Origin: Pseudomonadota bacterium
GTDB lineage: Bacteria; Pseudomonadota; Gammaproteobacteria; Pseudomonadales; Pseudohongiellaceae
Assembly (NCBI GenBank): GCA_022563075.1
Contig: JADFOC010000214.1
Span: 1-5,597 of the forward strand
DNA: 5,597 nucleotides
Direction of reading: 5' to 3'
Shown in pieces: positions 1 to 5,531 of this stretch (its first letter is position 1; the number at the start of each line of letters is the position of its first letter). The notes beneath the pieces are model-generated. The model saw only the letters and a list, made by a program, of their open reading frames with translations, made no database searches and was not told where the DNA came from. The translations under genes were made by a program, and so were the position numbers.

Positions 1-597
1 TTATTTGGCATGAGTCTTTCCTTTATCATTGGCCGCTTGCCGCGCACCTGTCGCTACCACTTTGTTTGATTGAGTCTCATCTTTAACATAAGAATCAAAG
101 AGTCGGCGCAGATTTGGGTTATCTCTCAACTTACGCCGGCCTCGGTGCAAATACACCTTCACCTGACTCTCGCTCATCCCCAGACTTATTTGAATTTCCG
201 CATAGCTCAAACCTTGAACATCGCGCATGATCATGATGCTGCGAAACGGATCGGCGAGCGCTTTAATCGCCACTTGCAATTGATCTTTAAATGCCCGCTG
301 ATCGAGTTGCTTAGCCTGATCATCGGTTGCAGATTGCTGGTCGACATCAGCATAACGATCCAAATGGATTTGGCTTGGCTTCTGCTTGCGTACATGATCT
401 ATTACCGCATTGTGGGTTACTCGCATAAGCCAGCCACCCAACTTGCTGTGATCGATTTTTTGCCAGTGTTGCCACAGCTTGATGAACACTTCCTGTGTCA
501 CATCTTCTGCATCTTCCTTGGCGCGCAGGCTATAGTGAGCAAAGGAGTAAATCCGCGCTCGATGCTGACCTATGGCTTGCCGGTACTGATCTAACAT
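1..597 (-). CDS. ECF-family RNA polymerase sigma factor (sigma-70 group 4)
   Basis: A 198-residue alternative sigma factor that would direct core RNA polymerase to a small set of promoters. Sigma region 2 covers roughly residues 8-72, with the core-binding stretch DAEDVTQEVFIKLW at 29-42 and the -10 reading helix around WLMRVTHNAVIDHVRK at 56-71. Region 4 covers about 105-158, with a helix-turn-helix LSYAEIQISLGMSES at 130-144 followed by QVKVYLHRGRRKLR. Length and two-domain layout fit ECF factors; a basic, polar tail of about 40 residues (160-198) goes beyond region 4. The stop codon is inside the window, so the gene is complete. The ATG at 595-597 has no Shine-Dalgarno sequence and lies only about 10 bases after a putative ECF -10 element, so the mRNA may be nearly leaderless. 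No other in-frame start would keep region 2 intact. ECF genes are usually followed by an anti-sigma gene; that position is off the left edge. Which ECF subgroup it belongs to is not resolved here. Confidence 0.95.
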   Translation of the reverse strand: MLDQYRQAIGQHRARIYSFAHYSLRAKEDAEDVTQEVFIKLWQHWQKIDHSKLGGWLMRVTHNAVIDHVRKQKPSQIHLDRYADVDQQSATDDQAKQLDQRAFKDQLQVAIKALADPFRSIMIMRDVQGLSYAEIQISLGMSESQVKVYLHRGRRKLRDNPNLRRLFDSYVKDETQSNKVVATGARQAANDKGKTHAK

Positions 598-606
598 TTG
601 GTATTA

Positions 607-634
607 AAGACGACAGGTAGGCAAAAAGGTTACA
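607..634 (-). promoter_or_regulatory. Putative ECF sigma promoter driving the sigma factor gene (autoregulation)
   Basis: Read on the minus strand, TGTAACC (634-628) is the -35 element and CGTCTT (612-607) the -10, separated so that TGTAAC and CGTC are exactly 16 bases apart. The same arrangement recurs at 1938-1964. An AAC-containing -35 and a CGTC -10 with about 16 bases between them is the classic shape of ECF promoters. A start of transcription around 601-604 would leave only a few bases before the ATG at 597. That this site is read by the adjacent sigma factor is inference from position and from the shared motif. Confidence 0.7.
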
Positions 635-679
635 GTAGACCACTTGCCTGCTCATAAACAGCCCTCAGTTCGGGAAAAT

Positions 680-697
680 CAACGGTTTAAACTGTTG
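680..697. promoter_or_regulatory. 18-bp palindrome between divergent genes, possible operator
   Basis: The sequence CAACGGTTTAAACTGTTG is self-complementary at every position except one G/T pair. It lies in the divergent region between the sigma factor and hydrolase genes, centred about 60 bases before the likely hydrolase transcription start and about 54 bases upstream of the ECF -35 element. A dimeric regulator could bind here, but no regulator gene for it is visible in the window and chance cannot be excluded. Confidence 0.3.
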
Positions 698-733
698 TTT
701 GGTCTCATCTCTCTGCGTCGGAATGGCTTTAGT

Positions 734-742
734 TGTTATACT
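734..742 (+). promoter_or_regulatory. Extended -10 promoter for the alpha/beta hydrolase
   Basis: TGTTATACT at 734-742 is a TGn extended -10 joined to TATACT, one base off the TATAAT consensus. No good -35 is seen 17 bases upstream, which extended -10 promoters tolerate. Transcription would begin near 749, placing the TTG codon at 699 outside the mRNA and favouring the downstream ATG at 765 or 786 as the hydrolase start. Confidence 0.45.
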
Positions 743-764
743 GTGTCAAAAAACGAATCCAGTG

Positions 765-1469
765 ATGATATCGCGCAAATTCAGCATGGCCTCCTTCAGA
801 TTATTCATAGTTTTCTGTTCTCTAGTATTGACACCCTGCCTACTGCAGGCTGCCGAAGAAACCCTGGTTCTTGGTGATGGCACTACGGTCAAAGTGTTGT
901 TTTTCGAACCCCGTGAGGCAGCCGAATCACCCCAGTTAGCTATTTTAGTGGCTGGCGGCTCAAGCAATGAATTCATGGCTAGAGCCCAATTCTGGCTAGG
1001 CAAGGAACTGGTAGATCGAGGTTGGGCGATCGCGGTACCCATCTCTCCCAGTGGCAGGCGGTTCTTCGTGGAAAATGGTCAGATATTCCCGGAGATTATT
1101 GAGCGTTTGCACGCTTCCCATAAACTTAAAGAGAGTAAATCCCTGCTGGTCGGCATTTCAAGCGGCGGCAGCGCGGCATTGGCCATCGCCACGCAGAATC
1201 CTGGGGCATACTTAGGAGTGGTAGCTACACCAGGCCGCCTCTGGGATGAATCGCTGATTACGTCTCTGCAGGGCCTACCGATCTATCTACGGATCGGTGA
1301 GCGTGACGATTTTCGATGGAATAGAAAGCTCGCGTCGATGGTAGATATCTTGCACGACGCTGGCGCCAGAGTGGATGCTGCCATCGTGCCCGATGCCAGG
1401 CACATCTTCCAGCTGGACTGGGATGACATGGAAGCTTGGCTTACTCGGTTGCAGCAGCCTGAACCGTGA
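765..1469 (+). CDS. Secreted alpha/beta hydrolase (esterase or dienelactone-hydrolase-like)
   Basis: A 234-residue protein with an N-terminal signal peptide: basic start MISRK, a hydrophobic core around LFIVFCSLVLTPCLL, and a likely signal peptidase I site after LLQA, so the mature enzyme would begin near AEETL in the periplasm. The nucleophile elbow GISSGGSAAL carries Ser132, the strand-end acid is Asp181 or Asp182 in IGERDDF, and the histidine is His213 in PDARHIF, giving a complete catalytic triad in the usual order. LAILVAGGSS is the likely oxyanion-hole strand. This supports a serine hydrolase of the alpha/beta fold; the substrate is not predictable. The frame stays open upstream to a TTG at 699, but that adds a second hydrophobic stretch and lies before the extended -10 promoter, so ATG 765 was chosen; ATG 786 is also possible. 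Neither has a clear Shine-Dalgarno sequence. It is divergent from the sigma factor gene and ends 29 bases from the convergent lipoprotein gene. Confidence 0.8.
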   Translation: MISRKFSMASFRLFIVFCSLVLTPCLLQAAEETLVLGDGTTVKVLFFEPREAAESPQLAILVAGGSSNEFMARAQFWLGKELVDRGWAIAVPISPSGRRFFVENGQIFPEIIERLHASHKLKESKSLLVGISSGGSAALAIATQNPGAYLGVVATPGRLWDESLITSLQGLPIYLRIGERDDFRWNRKLASMVDILHDAGARVDAAIVPDARHIFQLDWDDMEAWLTRLQQPEP

Positions 1470-1498
1470 GATGATCAGGCCACTGCCTTAGGCTACTC

Positions 1499-1858
1499 TT
1501 AGAAGCGATCGCCTTCTATCCAATAGTTGGTCACCAGACCTTCGGTAAATTCGATGGACAGAGTTTCGATTCTCTCTTCTTCGATATCGACGGAGAAAAT
1601 GAGAAATAGTCCGACTTCGATGTCTTTTTCTGATCGATTTCGATACTTCCAGATTTCAGAACCGTCCGCATAGCTAAGCTTGGTCACCGGATGACCAAAA
1701 GTATTCGTGACCCAGTCCTGATCGCTGACACCTATTTGCAATCTGGTGACATCAGATTCACTCCAAACTGTTTGCAGCTGGCGTAAATCGGAGTCGTAGT
1801 GGATTAAACACCCAGTCAGAGCGATGCTCATGGCAAAAAATAGCGCTTTCTTTATCAT
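1499..1858 (-). CDS. Small BamE/SmpA-like lipoprotein
   Basis: A 119-residue lipoprotein precursor. Residues 1-17 form a signal peptide (MIKKALFFAM start, hydrophobic core) ending in the lipobox LTGC, with Cys17 as the lipidated residue. The next residues are Leu-Ile, without the Asp at +2 that retains lipoproteins in the inner membrane, so an outer-membrane location is expected. The mature part resembles the SmpA/OmlA fold of BamE: a helix-turn ending LQIGVSDQDWVTNTFGHP (about 40-57), then a strand SYADGSEIWKYRN (62-74) and two later strands, closing with SIEFTEGLVTNYW (101-113). E. coli BamE is of similar length (113), but the identity looks low, so this is called BamE-like rather than BamE. 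The start is supported by a GGGGAAG ribosome-binding site a few bases upstream. The leader is about 75 bases long and begins at an ECF-type promoter at 1938-1964, so it is probably a target of the sigma factor encoded at the left end. Confidence 0.8.
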   Translation of the reverse strand: MIKKALFFAMSIALTGCLIHYDSDLRQLQTVWSESDVTRLQIGVSDQDWVTNTFGHPVTKLSYADGSEIWKYRNRSEKDIEVGLFLIFSVDIEEERIETLSIEFTEGLVTNYWIEGDRF

Positions 1859-1937
1859 TTATTCTTCCCCGCAGTGTGATTGAAAAATCGGTTGTGTGTT
1901 ATGACCTTTCACTAGATTGTCGGCAAATCTGCAAATT

Positions 1938-1964
1938 AGACGACAGGCGGCAGAAAAAGTTACA
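1938..1964 (-). promoter_or_regulatory. Putative ECF sigma promoter of the lipoprotein gene
   Basis: On the minus strand TGTAAC (1964-1959) and CGTC (1942-1939) are separated by exactly 16 bases, as in the site before the sigma gene. The spacers share a T-run after the -35, a GCC in the middle, and the bases CCTGT before the -10, so CCTGTCGTCT is identical in both. Transcription would start near 1933 and reach the lipoprotein ATG at 1858. The rest of the 346-base gap between the lipoprotein and the symporter gene (1859-2204) holds only the lipoprotein leader and an AT-rich stretch around 2060-2105; no clear promoter for the symporter was found there. Confidence 0.7.
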
Positions 1965-2204
1965 CCTCCTGGCCCTGCCATACTAGTCATACTAACTGAA
2001 TCCAAGCTGAATAAAGTCGAATAGACCGCAGCAACCACCTGCCAACGTGATTCATAGAAGTTAATATGCATGAATATCAATTTAGTAGTTCAGCGTATAT
2101 TATCGATTCCATGCTAATGAGCTTAATCATCGTACCCGGGAGATCTCAAACCAGCTCAGGCATCCGACGTACTCGCTAATGCAACATGCTTAAGCAGTCA
2201 CTCC

Positions 2205-3161
2205 ATGTTACAGCTATTTAATAACCTGTTCCCACTTTGGGCCATAGCGCTCTCTCTAATCGCGTTTCTATTCAGTGCACTTTTTGCCGGCCTGACATCG
2301 GCAATTGTTCCGCTACTGGCGATGATAATGTTCATTATGGGTCTTACCTTGACGGAGGATGACTTGCTGCGCATATCCCGTGACCCGAAACCTGTTTTTG
2401 TTGGCGTGCTACTACAATTCCTACTGATGCCGTTGCTGGCACTGCTACTGGCCAACATGTTGCAGCTTTCCAATCAACTGACCGCCGGGATGGTCTTGGT
2501 GGGGTCCTGTGCAGGTGGAACTGCTTCTAACGTCATCTGTTATCTAGCTAAGGGAGATGTGGCTCTGTCCATTAGTATGACCATGACCTCGACATTGATA
2601 GGTGTCATTGCCACACCCTTGCTCTGCTCTTTCTATCTATCGGAAACCATCGACGTGGACACCTGGGGCCTACTGCTAAGCATTTTGCAGATCGTGTTGT
2701 TACCAGTATTAGTCGGCTTTGCCTGCAATCACTATTTTCAAACCGCGGTAGCCAGAATCGAACCATTGCTGCCGACTTTATCGATCCTGATGATCTTGCT
2801 CATCATTGCAATAGTCGTCGCGTTAAATGCAGACCGATTACTCGATGTTGGATTAGCAACTATGATTGCCGTTGTGTTACATAATTTACTCGGTGTTACC
2901 GGCGGTTTTTATGTAAGCCGACTTATCGGATTTGACCTCAAACAGAGTCAGACTATTGCCATTGAAGTCGGAATGCAAAATTCGGGATTAGGAGTCGCGT
3001 TAGCGCTTCAGTTTTTCTCGGCCACTGCAGCCTTACCCGCGGCGCTATTCAGTGTCTGGCACAATGTTAGCGGTTCAATCCTGGCTTCAATCTGGAGTCG
3101 CAAGCGATCGTCGCTGGAGTATATACTCAAGGACGATTCACAGTTCAACGCTAAAAAATAA
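2205..3161 (+). CDS. BASS-family sodium-coupled symporter (bile acid:sodium symporter family)
   Basis: A 318-residue inner-membrane protein almost entirely made of hydrophobic helices, 9-10 in number, the usual size for bacterial members of the BASS/SBF family. Family signatures are GSCAGGTASNVICYLAKGD (100-118) and IEVGMQNSGLGVALA (253-267), which form the two crossed, broken helices around the substrate and sodium sites. Comparing from memory with the Neisseria ASBT structure, every sodium ligand is present at a constant offset of six: Gln71, Ser108, Asn109, Ser122, Thr126, Glu254 and Gln258. It should therefore be a working Na+-driven importer. Bacterial homologues carry varied organic anions (bile acids, 2-keto acids, pantoate and others), so the cargo is unknown. 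The ATG at 2205 has only a weak ribosome-binding site, and no upstream in-frame ATG exists. No terminator follows; the next 45 bases are AT-rich and lead into a separate promoter. Confidence 0.93.
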   Translation: MLQLFNNLFPLWAIALSLIAFLFSALFAGLTSAIVPLLAMIMFIMGLTLTEDDLLRISRDPKPVFVGVLLQFLLMPLLALLLANMLQLSNQLTAGMVLVGSCAGGTASNVICYLAKGDVALSISMTMTSTLIGVIATPLLCSFYLSETIDVDTWGLLLSILQIVLLPVLVGFACNHYFQTAVARIEPLLPTLSILMILLIIAIVVALNADRLLDVGLATMIAVVLHNLLGVTGGFYVSRLIGFDLKQSQTIAIEVGMQNSGLGVALALQFFSATAALPAALFSVWHNVSGSILASIWSRKRSSLEYILKDDSQFNAKK

Positions 3162-3207
3162 AGTAGTATATATTTTAAACCGTATCATAAATAATTCCTG
3201 CTAGCCC

Positions 3208-3235
3208 TTGACTTAAAATTTTATAGGCATACAAT
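3208..3235 (+). promoter_or_regulatory. Strong sigma-70 promoter in the intergenic region
   Basis: TTGACT at 3208-3213 (five of six to TTGACA) and TACAAT at 3230-3235 (five of six to TATAAT) are 16 bases apart with an AT-rich spacer. Transcription should begin near 3242. It is the best vegetative promoter in the window and points into the small transcript unit that ends at the terminator at 3411-3451, not directly into an annotated long gene. Confidence 0.75.
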
Positions 3236-3268
3236 TCGCGCATCCAGAATTCTCTAATTGTGAAGACA

Positions 3269-3373
3269 ATGAACACTCAAATAATTTTCATCAACACACT
3301 AACGACTATGACCGCCGAAGGTCATCAGTTCTGTTCACGTGTGGTGAAGAATTGGGAGACCTACTTGGAGTGA
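3269..3373 (+). CDS. Possible 34-residue small protein or leader peptide
   Basis: An ATG reading frame of 34 codons with its stop at 3371-3373, beginning MNTQIIFINT and ending VVKNWETYLE. It lies entirely within the promoter-to-terminator unit, about 27 bases after the expected transcription start. The only ribosome-binding candidate is GAAG very close to the ATG, so translation support is weak. The product is not hydrophobic enough to be membrane-spanning and has no signal peptide; it contains one Cys, one Trp and no run of a single amino acid such as biosynthetic attenuator peptides show. I do not recognise it. It may be a chance frame inside an RNA gene. Confidence 0.3.
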   Translation: MNTQIIFINTLTTMTAEGHQFCSRVVKNWETYLE

Positions 3374-3410
3374 ATTTCTGACAAATAAACGATTAACAAT
3401 CGTATTCAAG

Positions 3411-3451
3411 AAAAGACCTCTAAGTCACCCAACCTAGAGGTCTTTTTTTTT
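3411..3451 (+). terminator. Intrinsic terminator ending the small transcript
   Basis: GACCTCTA (3415-3422) pairs perfectly with TAGAGGTC (3435-3442) around a 12-nt loop, and AAAA before it can extend the stem into the T-run. Nine T residues follow (3443-3451). The shape is a textbook Rho-independent terminator. It lies more than 250 bases after the symporter stop codon, so its main client is the intergenic transcript. Confidence 0.9.
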
Positions 3452-3468
3452 GCTCTTAAACTTTTTAA

Positions 3469-3491
3469 TACTCGCGCTCTTGGCGCGAGTA
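3469..3491. repeat. Perfect 9-bp inverted repeat just before the MFS ribosome-binding site
   Basis: TACTCGCGC (3469-3477) and GCGCGAGTA (3483-3491) are exact reverse complements around the loop TCTTG. The repeat ends two bases before the GGGGAA ribosome-binding site of the MFS gene. As DNA it could be an operator (it would overlap a weak TAATAC -10 at 3466-3471); as RNA it would form a GC-rich hairpin beside the ribosome-binding site. No T-run follows, so it is not a terminator. Confidence 0.55.
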
Positions 3492-3504
3492 CTGGGGAAC
3501 TATT

Positions 3505-4707
3505 GTGCCTGAAAAACTGCACAGAAATATGGCGATAATCTATGGCTTGGCTTTCTTTCACAGCTGCATGATCATCGTGCCGGTAATCGTGCCTTTCTTT
3601 ATGTCAAAGGGGCTCAGCCTTGCCGAGATATTCTATCTACAGGCAGTCTTTGCGGCAACCATTGTGTTATTGGAGGCACCTTCTGGTTATTTCGCGGACG
3701 TTTTTGGCCGAAGAATTGCGTTGCTGATTGGCAGTGTTGTGCATGGCCTTGGCTACCTGTGTCTAAATTTTGCTGATGACTTTAGCAGTTTAATGATCTT
3801 TGAAGTAATGGTTGGAGTAGCAGCAAGTTTGATGTCAGGCGCCGATCTGGCTCTGCTGTACGACACGCAGAAGGCACTGGCTGACGACGAAAATAACCAA
3901 CACAGCAAGGGAATTGCACATCTCGGCTTTATCAAAAGCAGTGCGGAGGGCTTGGGCGCCTTGTTAGGAGGAGCCCTTGCGATCTGGTCGTTCGAGCTGA
4001 TGGTTTTAGTTCAAGCCACAGTTGCCTGGGTTTGTCTGCTGCTTGCTCTGTTTGTTATAGAACCACCTTACAAAAGGCAGCAAGGCTCAGAGAATCGGAT
4101 TCAGATCGCCGCGATTTTGCGCCACTTATTTAGATCGGATCCAGTGCTACGCAATATTGTGGTGGCAATTGCCTTGTACAGCCTCGCTACCTTTCATGTG
4201 GCCTGGTTGGTACAGCCTTATTGGGAATCACAGGGGATTTCCCTGGCAATGTTTGGCCTGCTCTGGTTTGCACAGAGTCTAACCGTGGCATTCGCCAATA
4301 AGTTCGGGTTTGAAATCGAGCGCAGACAAGGTGCTGTTTTTGTTCTGACACTGATAGGCATATTACCCATGCTTGGTTATTTCGGAATGGCCTGGCTGCA
4401 GGGATGGGCTGGCATAGGCATCGGGTTGACACTTTTTATTTGCCGAGGTTTGAATCAAGTCATTCTGGTCAATGCGTTAAACAGGCGAGTACCCAGTGAA
4501 TTCCGAGCTACGGCGAACTCATTTACCAGCTTCCTGTTTCGACTGTCGTTTATAGCCACAGGCCCTTTGGTTGGTTACATAGCGCAATCGAAGGGTTTGG
4601 AAACCACATTGAATTTGTTAGGGCTTTCATCCATCGCTTTGTTTGTACTGGTGATGTTGCCGCTGATTCAATCGGTAAAATCAATTCAGCAGCGGGTAGC
4701 TGCATAA
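3505..4707 (+). CDS. Major facilitator superfamily (MFS) transporter
   Basis: A 400-residue polytopic inner-membrane permease with about 12 hydrophobic helices in two halves, joined by a charged cytoplasmic loop near 187-215 (PPYKRQQGSENR through RSDP). The loop between helices 2 and 3 carries MFS motif A as GYFADVFGRR (61-70) with Asp65 and the Arg pair, preceded by LEAPS. SGADLALLYDTQ (111-122) is typical of a group of DHA1-like MFS proteins, and NRRVPSEFRATANSF (326-340) is the matching cytoplasmic loop in the second half. The fold supports proton-coupled export or uptake of a small solute; the substrate is unknown. The start is GTG at 3505, supported by GGGGAA at 3494-3499. The gene has its own context: a small transcript with a terminator in front and a strong terminator directly after, so it is monocistronic. 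Control by attenuation or by the inverted repeat at 3469-3491 is possible but unproven. Confidence 0.92.
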   Translation: MPEKLHRNMAIIYGLAFFHSCMIIVPVIVPFFMSKGLSLAEIFYLQAVFAATIVLLEAPSGYFADVFGRRIALLIGSVVHGLGYLCLNFADDFSSLMIFEVMVGVAASLMSGADLALLYDTQKALADDENNQHSKGIAHLGFIKSSAEGLGALLGGALAIWSFELMVLVQATVAWVCLLLALFVIEPPYKRQQGSENRIQIAAILRHLFRSDPVLRNIVVAIALYSLATFHVAWLVQPYWESQGISLAMFGLLWFAQSLTVAFANKFGFEIERRQGAVFVLTLIGILPMLGYFGMAWLQGWAGIGIGLTLFICRGLNQVILVNALNRRVPSEFRATANSFTSFLFRLSFIATGPLVGYIAQSKGLETTLNLLGLSSIALFVLVMLPLIQSVKSIQQRVAA

Positions 4708-4725
4708 GCAGTCCCTCCCCCCCTA

Positions 4726-4776
4726 GGGGGTAATCACTCATCCCTCCCTCCCATGAGTGGTTACCCCCATTTTTTT
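4726..4776 (+). terminator. Strong intrinsic terminator of the MFS gene
   Basis: A 16-bp stem, GGGGGTAATCACTCAT (4726-4741) with ATGAGTGGTTACCCCC (4753-4768), has a single G-U pair and an 11-nt loop CCCTCCCTCCC, followed by A and seven T residues. It begins 18 bases after the MFS stop codon. It separates the MFS gene from the nitrogen-regulation region downstream. The opposite strand of the loop reads GGGAGGGAGGG. Confidence 0.93.
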
Positions 4777-4849
4777 GCACCTTTAAAATCAAACAATTGC
4801 ACAACCAAGACTCTTTTCTGTGTGCAGTGAATTATTTCATCAGGGCGCT

Positions 4850-4866
4850 TGCACCAATACTTTGTA
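4850..4866 (+). promoter_or_regulatory. NtrC-like binding site, distal
   Basis: TGCACCA at 4850-4856 is a perfect left half of the NtrC dyad TGCACCA-N3-TGGTGCA; the right half is poor (three of seven). Its centre is about 127 bases before the predicted sigma-54 start. It pairs in spacing with the proximal site at 4891-4907, 41 bases away, close to four helical turns, so both would face the same side of the DNA. Confidence 0.45.
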
Positions 4867-4890
4867 TGGTTCGTCAGTGCCGGTAGATTC

Positions 4891-4907
4891 TGCCCGTCAT
4901 TGGTGCT
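4891..4907 (+). promoter_or_regulatory. NtrC-like binding site, proximal
   Basis: TGCCCGTCATTGGTGCT matches the NtrC dyad with four of seven bases in the left half and six of seven in the right. The centre is about 86 bases before the predicted start of the PII transcript, within the usual range for NtrC enhancer sites. GCACCAAT at 4851-4858 and ATTGGTGC here are exact inverted copies. Confidence 0.5.
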
Positions 4908-4958
4908 TTAACAGATCCATGCTAAAGTTTTGCGGCTATTCGGTGCCTCTTCTGCTTC

Positions 4959-4974
4959 TGGATGGCTATTTGCA
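4959..4974 (+). promoter_or_regulatory. Sigma-54 promoter candidate for the PII gene
   Basis: TGGATGGCTATTTGCA fits the sigma-54 consensus TGGCACG-N4-TTGCA: TGG and the last G of the -24 block match, TTGCA is perfect, and GG and GC are exactly ten bases apart. Transcription would start near 4985, giving a leader of about 76 bases before the ATG at 5061. The rest of the 353-base gap (4708-5060) holds the MFS terminator and the NtrC-like sites; no good sigma-70 promoter was seen. Confidence 0.6.
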
Positions 4975-5042
4975 GATCGTGCAGCCGCACCCGCCGAAGT
5001 TGTACACTCGTCACCAGGCTCTGACTAAAAGACGGCCCCTAA

Positions 5043-5399
<357 letters not shown>

Positions 5400-5445
5400 A
5401 GGACTGACGCAATAACAATCACAATAAAATACAAATCCTAATTCA

Positions 5446-5462
5446 TCCCTCCCTGTGGTGCT
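5446..5462 (+). promoter_or_regulatory. NtrC-like half-site downstream of glnK
   Basis: TGGTGCT at 5456-5462 matches the right half of the NtrC dyad in six of seven bases; the left half (TCCCTCC) matches only three. Its centre lies about 88 bases before the start predicted from the sigma-54 candidate at 5516-5531, almost the same distance as the proximal site before glnK. On its own this is weak evidence. Confidence 0.3.
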
Positions 5463-5515
5463 GCTGAGCCCCCTCTCCGGTGTCTGTTCAGAATAGCTGA
5501 GCAATGGCCCCAGCC

Positions 5516-5531
5516 TGGAACTTAAGCTGCG
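5516..5531 (+). promoter_or_regulatory. Second sigma-54 promoter candidate, pointing out of the window
   Basis: TGGAACTTAAGCTGCG aligns with TGGCACG-N4-TTGCA, matching five of seven bases in the -24 block and TGC in the -12 block, with GG and GC ten bases apart. Transcription would begin near 5542. No start codon for a long frame follows before the window ends at 5597, so the gene served would lie to the right. Apart from this and the NtrC-like half-site, the last 198 bases show no gene and no terminator. Confidence 0.4.

Larger units (their letters stand above)
3242..3451 (+). ncRNA. Candidate small transcript of about 210 nt (sRNA, small mRNA or attenuator leader)
   Basis: The boundaries are inferred: a start about seven bases after the TACAAT element, and an end at the T-run of the intrinsic terminator. 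Within it are two perfect 6-bp hairpins, ATGACC/GGTCAT (3308-3325, 6-nt loop) and ACGATT/AATCGT (3389-3403, 3-nt loop), then the terminator stem. A 34-codon reading frame (3269-3373) lies in the first half. I do not recognise a known family: it has no 6S-like long double helix, no tmRNA tRNA-like ends and no riboswitch core I can identify. It could be a free trans-acting sRNA, a small mRNA, or the leader of the MFS gene that starts 54 bases after the T-run. Confidence 0.5.

Noticed and set aside
70..594. 174-codon plus-strand frame opposite the sigma factor
   Set aside because: It is the antisense shadow of a clear ECF sigma gene and shows no domain.
699..764. N-terminal extension of the hydrolase from the TTG at 699
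   Set aside because: It would place a hydrophobic stretch before a complete signal peptide and begins upstream of the likely promoter.
1476..1487. Short hairpin AGGC/GCCT between the convergent hydrolase and lipoprotein genes
   Set aside because: Only four base pairs and no T-run on either strand; not a credible terminator.
1859..2080. 73-codon minus-strand frame directly upstream of the lipoprotein gene
   Set aside because: It runs through the ECF promoter and the lipoprotein leader, its composition is not protein-like, and it lacks a ribosome-binding site.
3242..3451. 6S RNA as the identity of the small transcript
   Set aside because: The length is close, but the ends do not pair into the long closing stem and no large central bubble can be drawn.
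5463..5502. 7-base direct repeat GCTGAGC at 5463-5469 and 5496-5502
   Set aside because: Too short to be meaningful on its own and not part of a recognised regulatory pattern.
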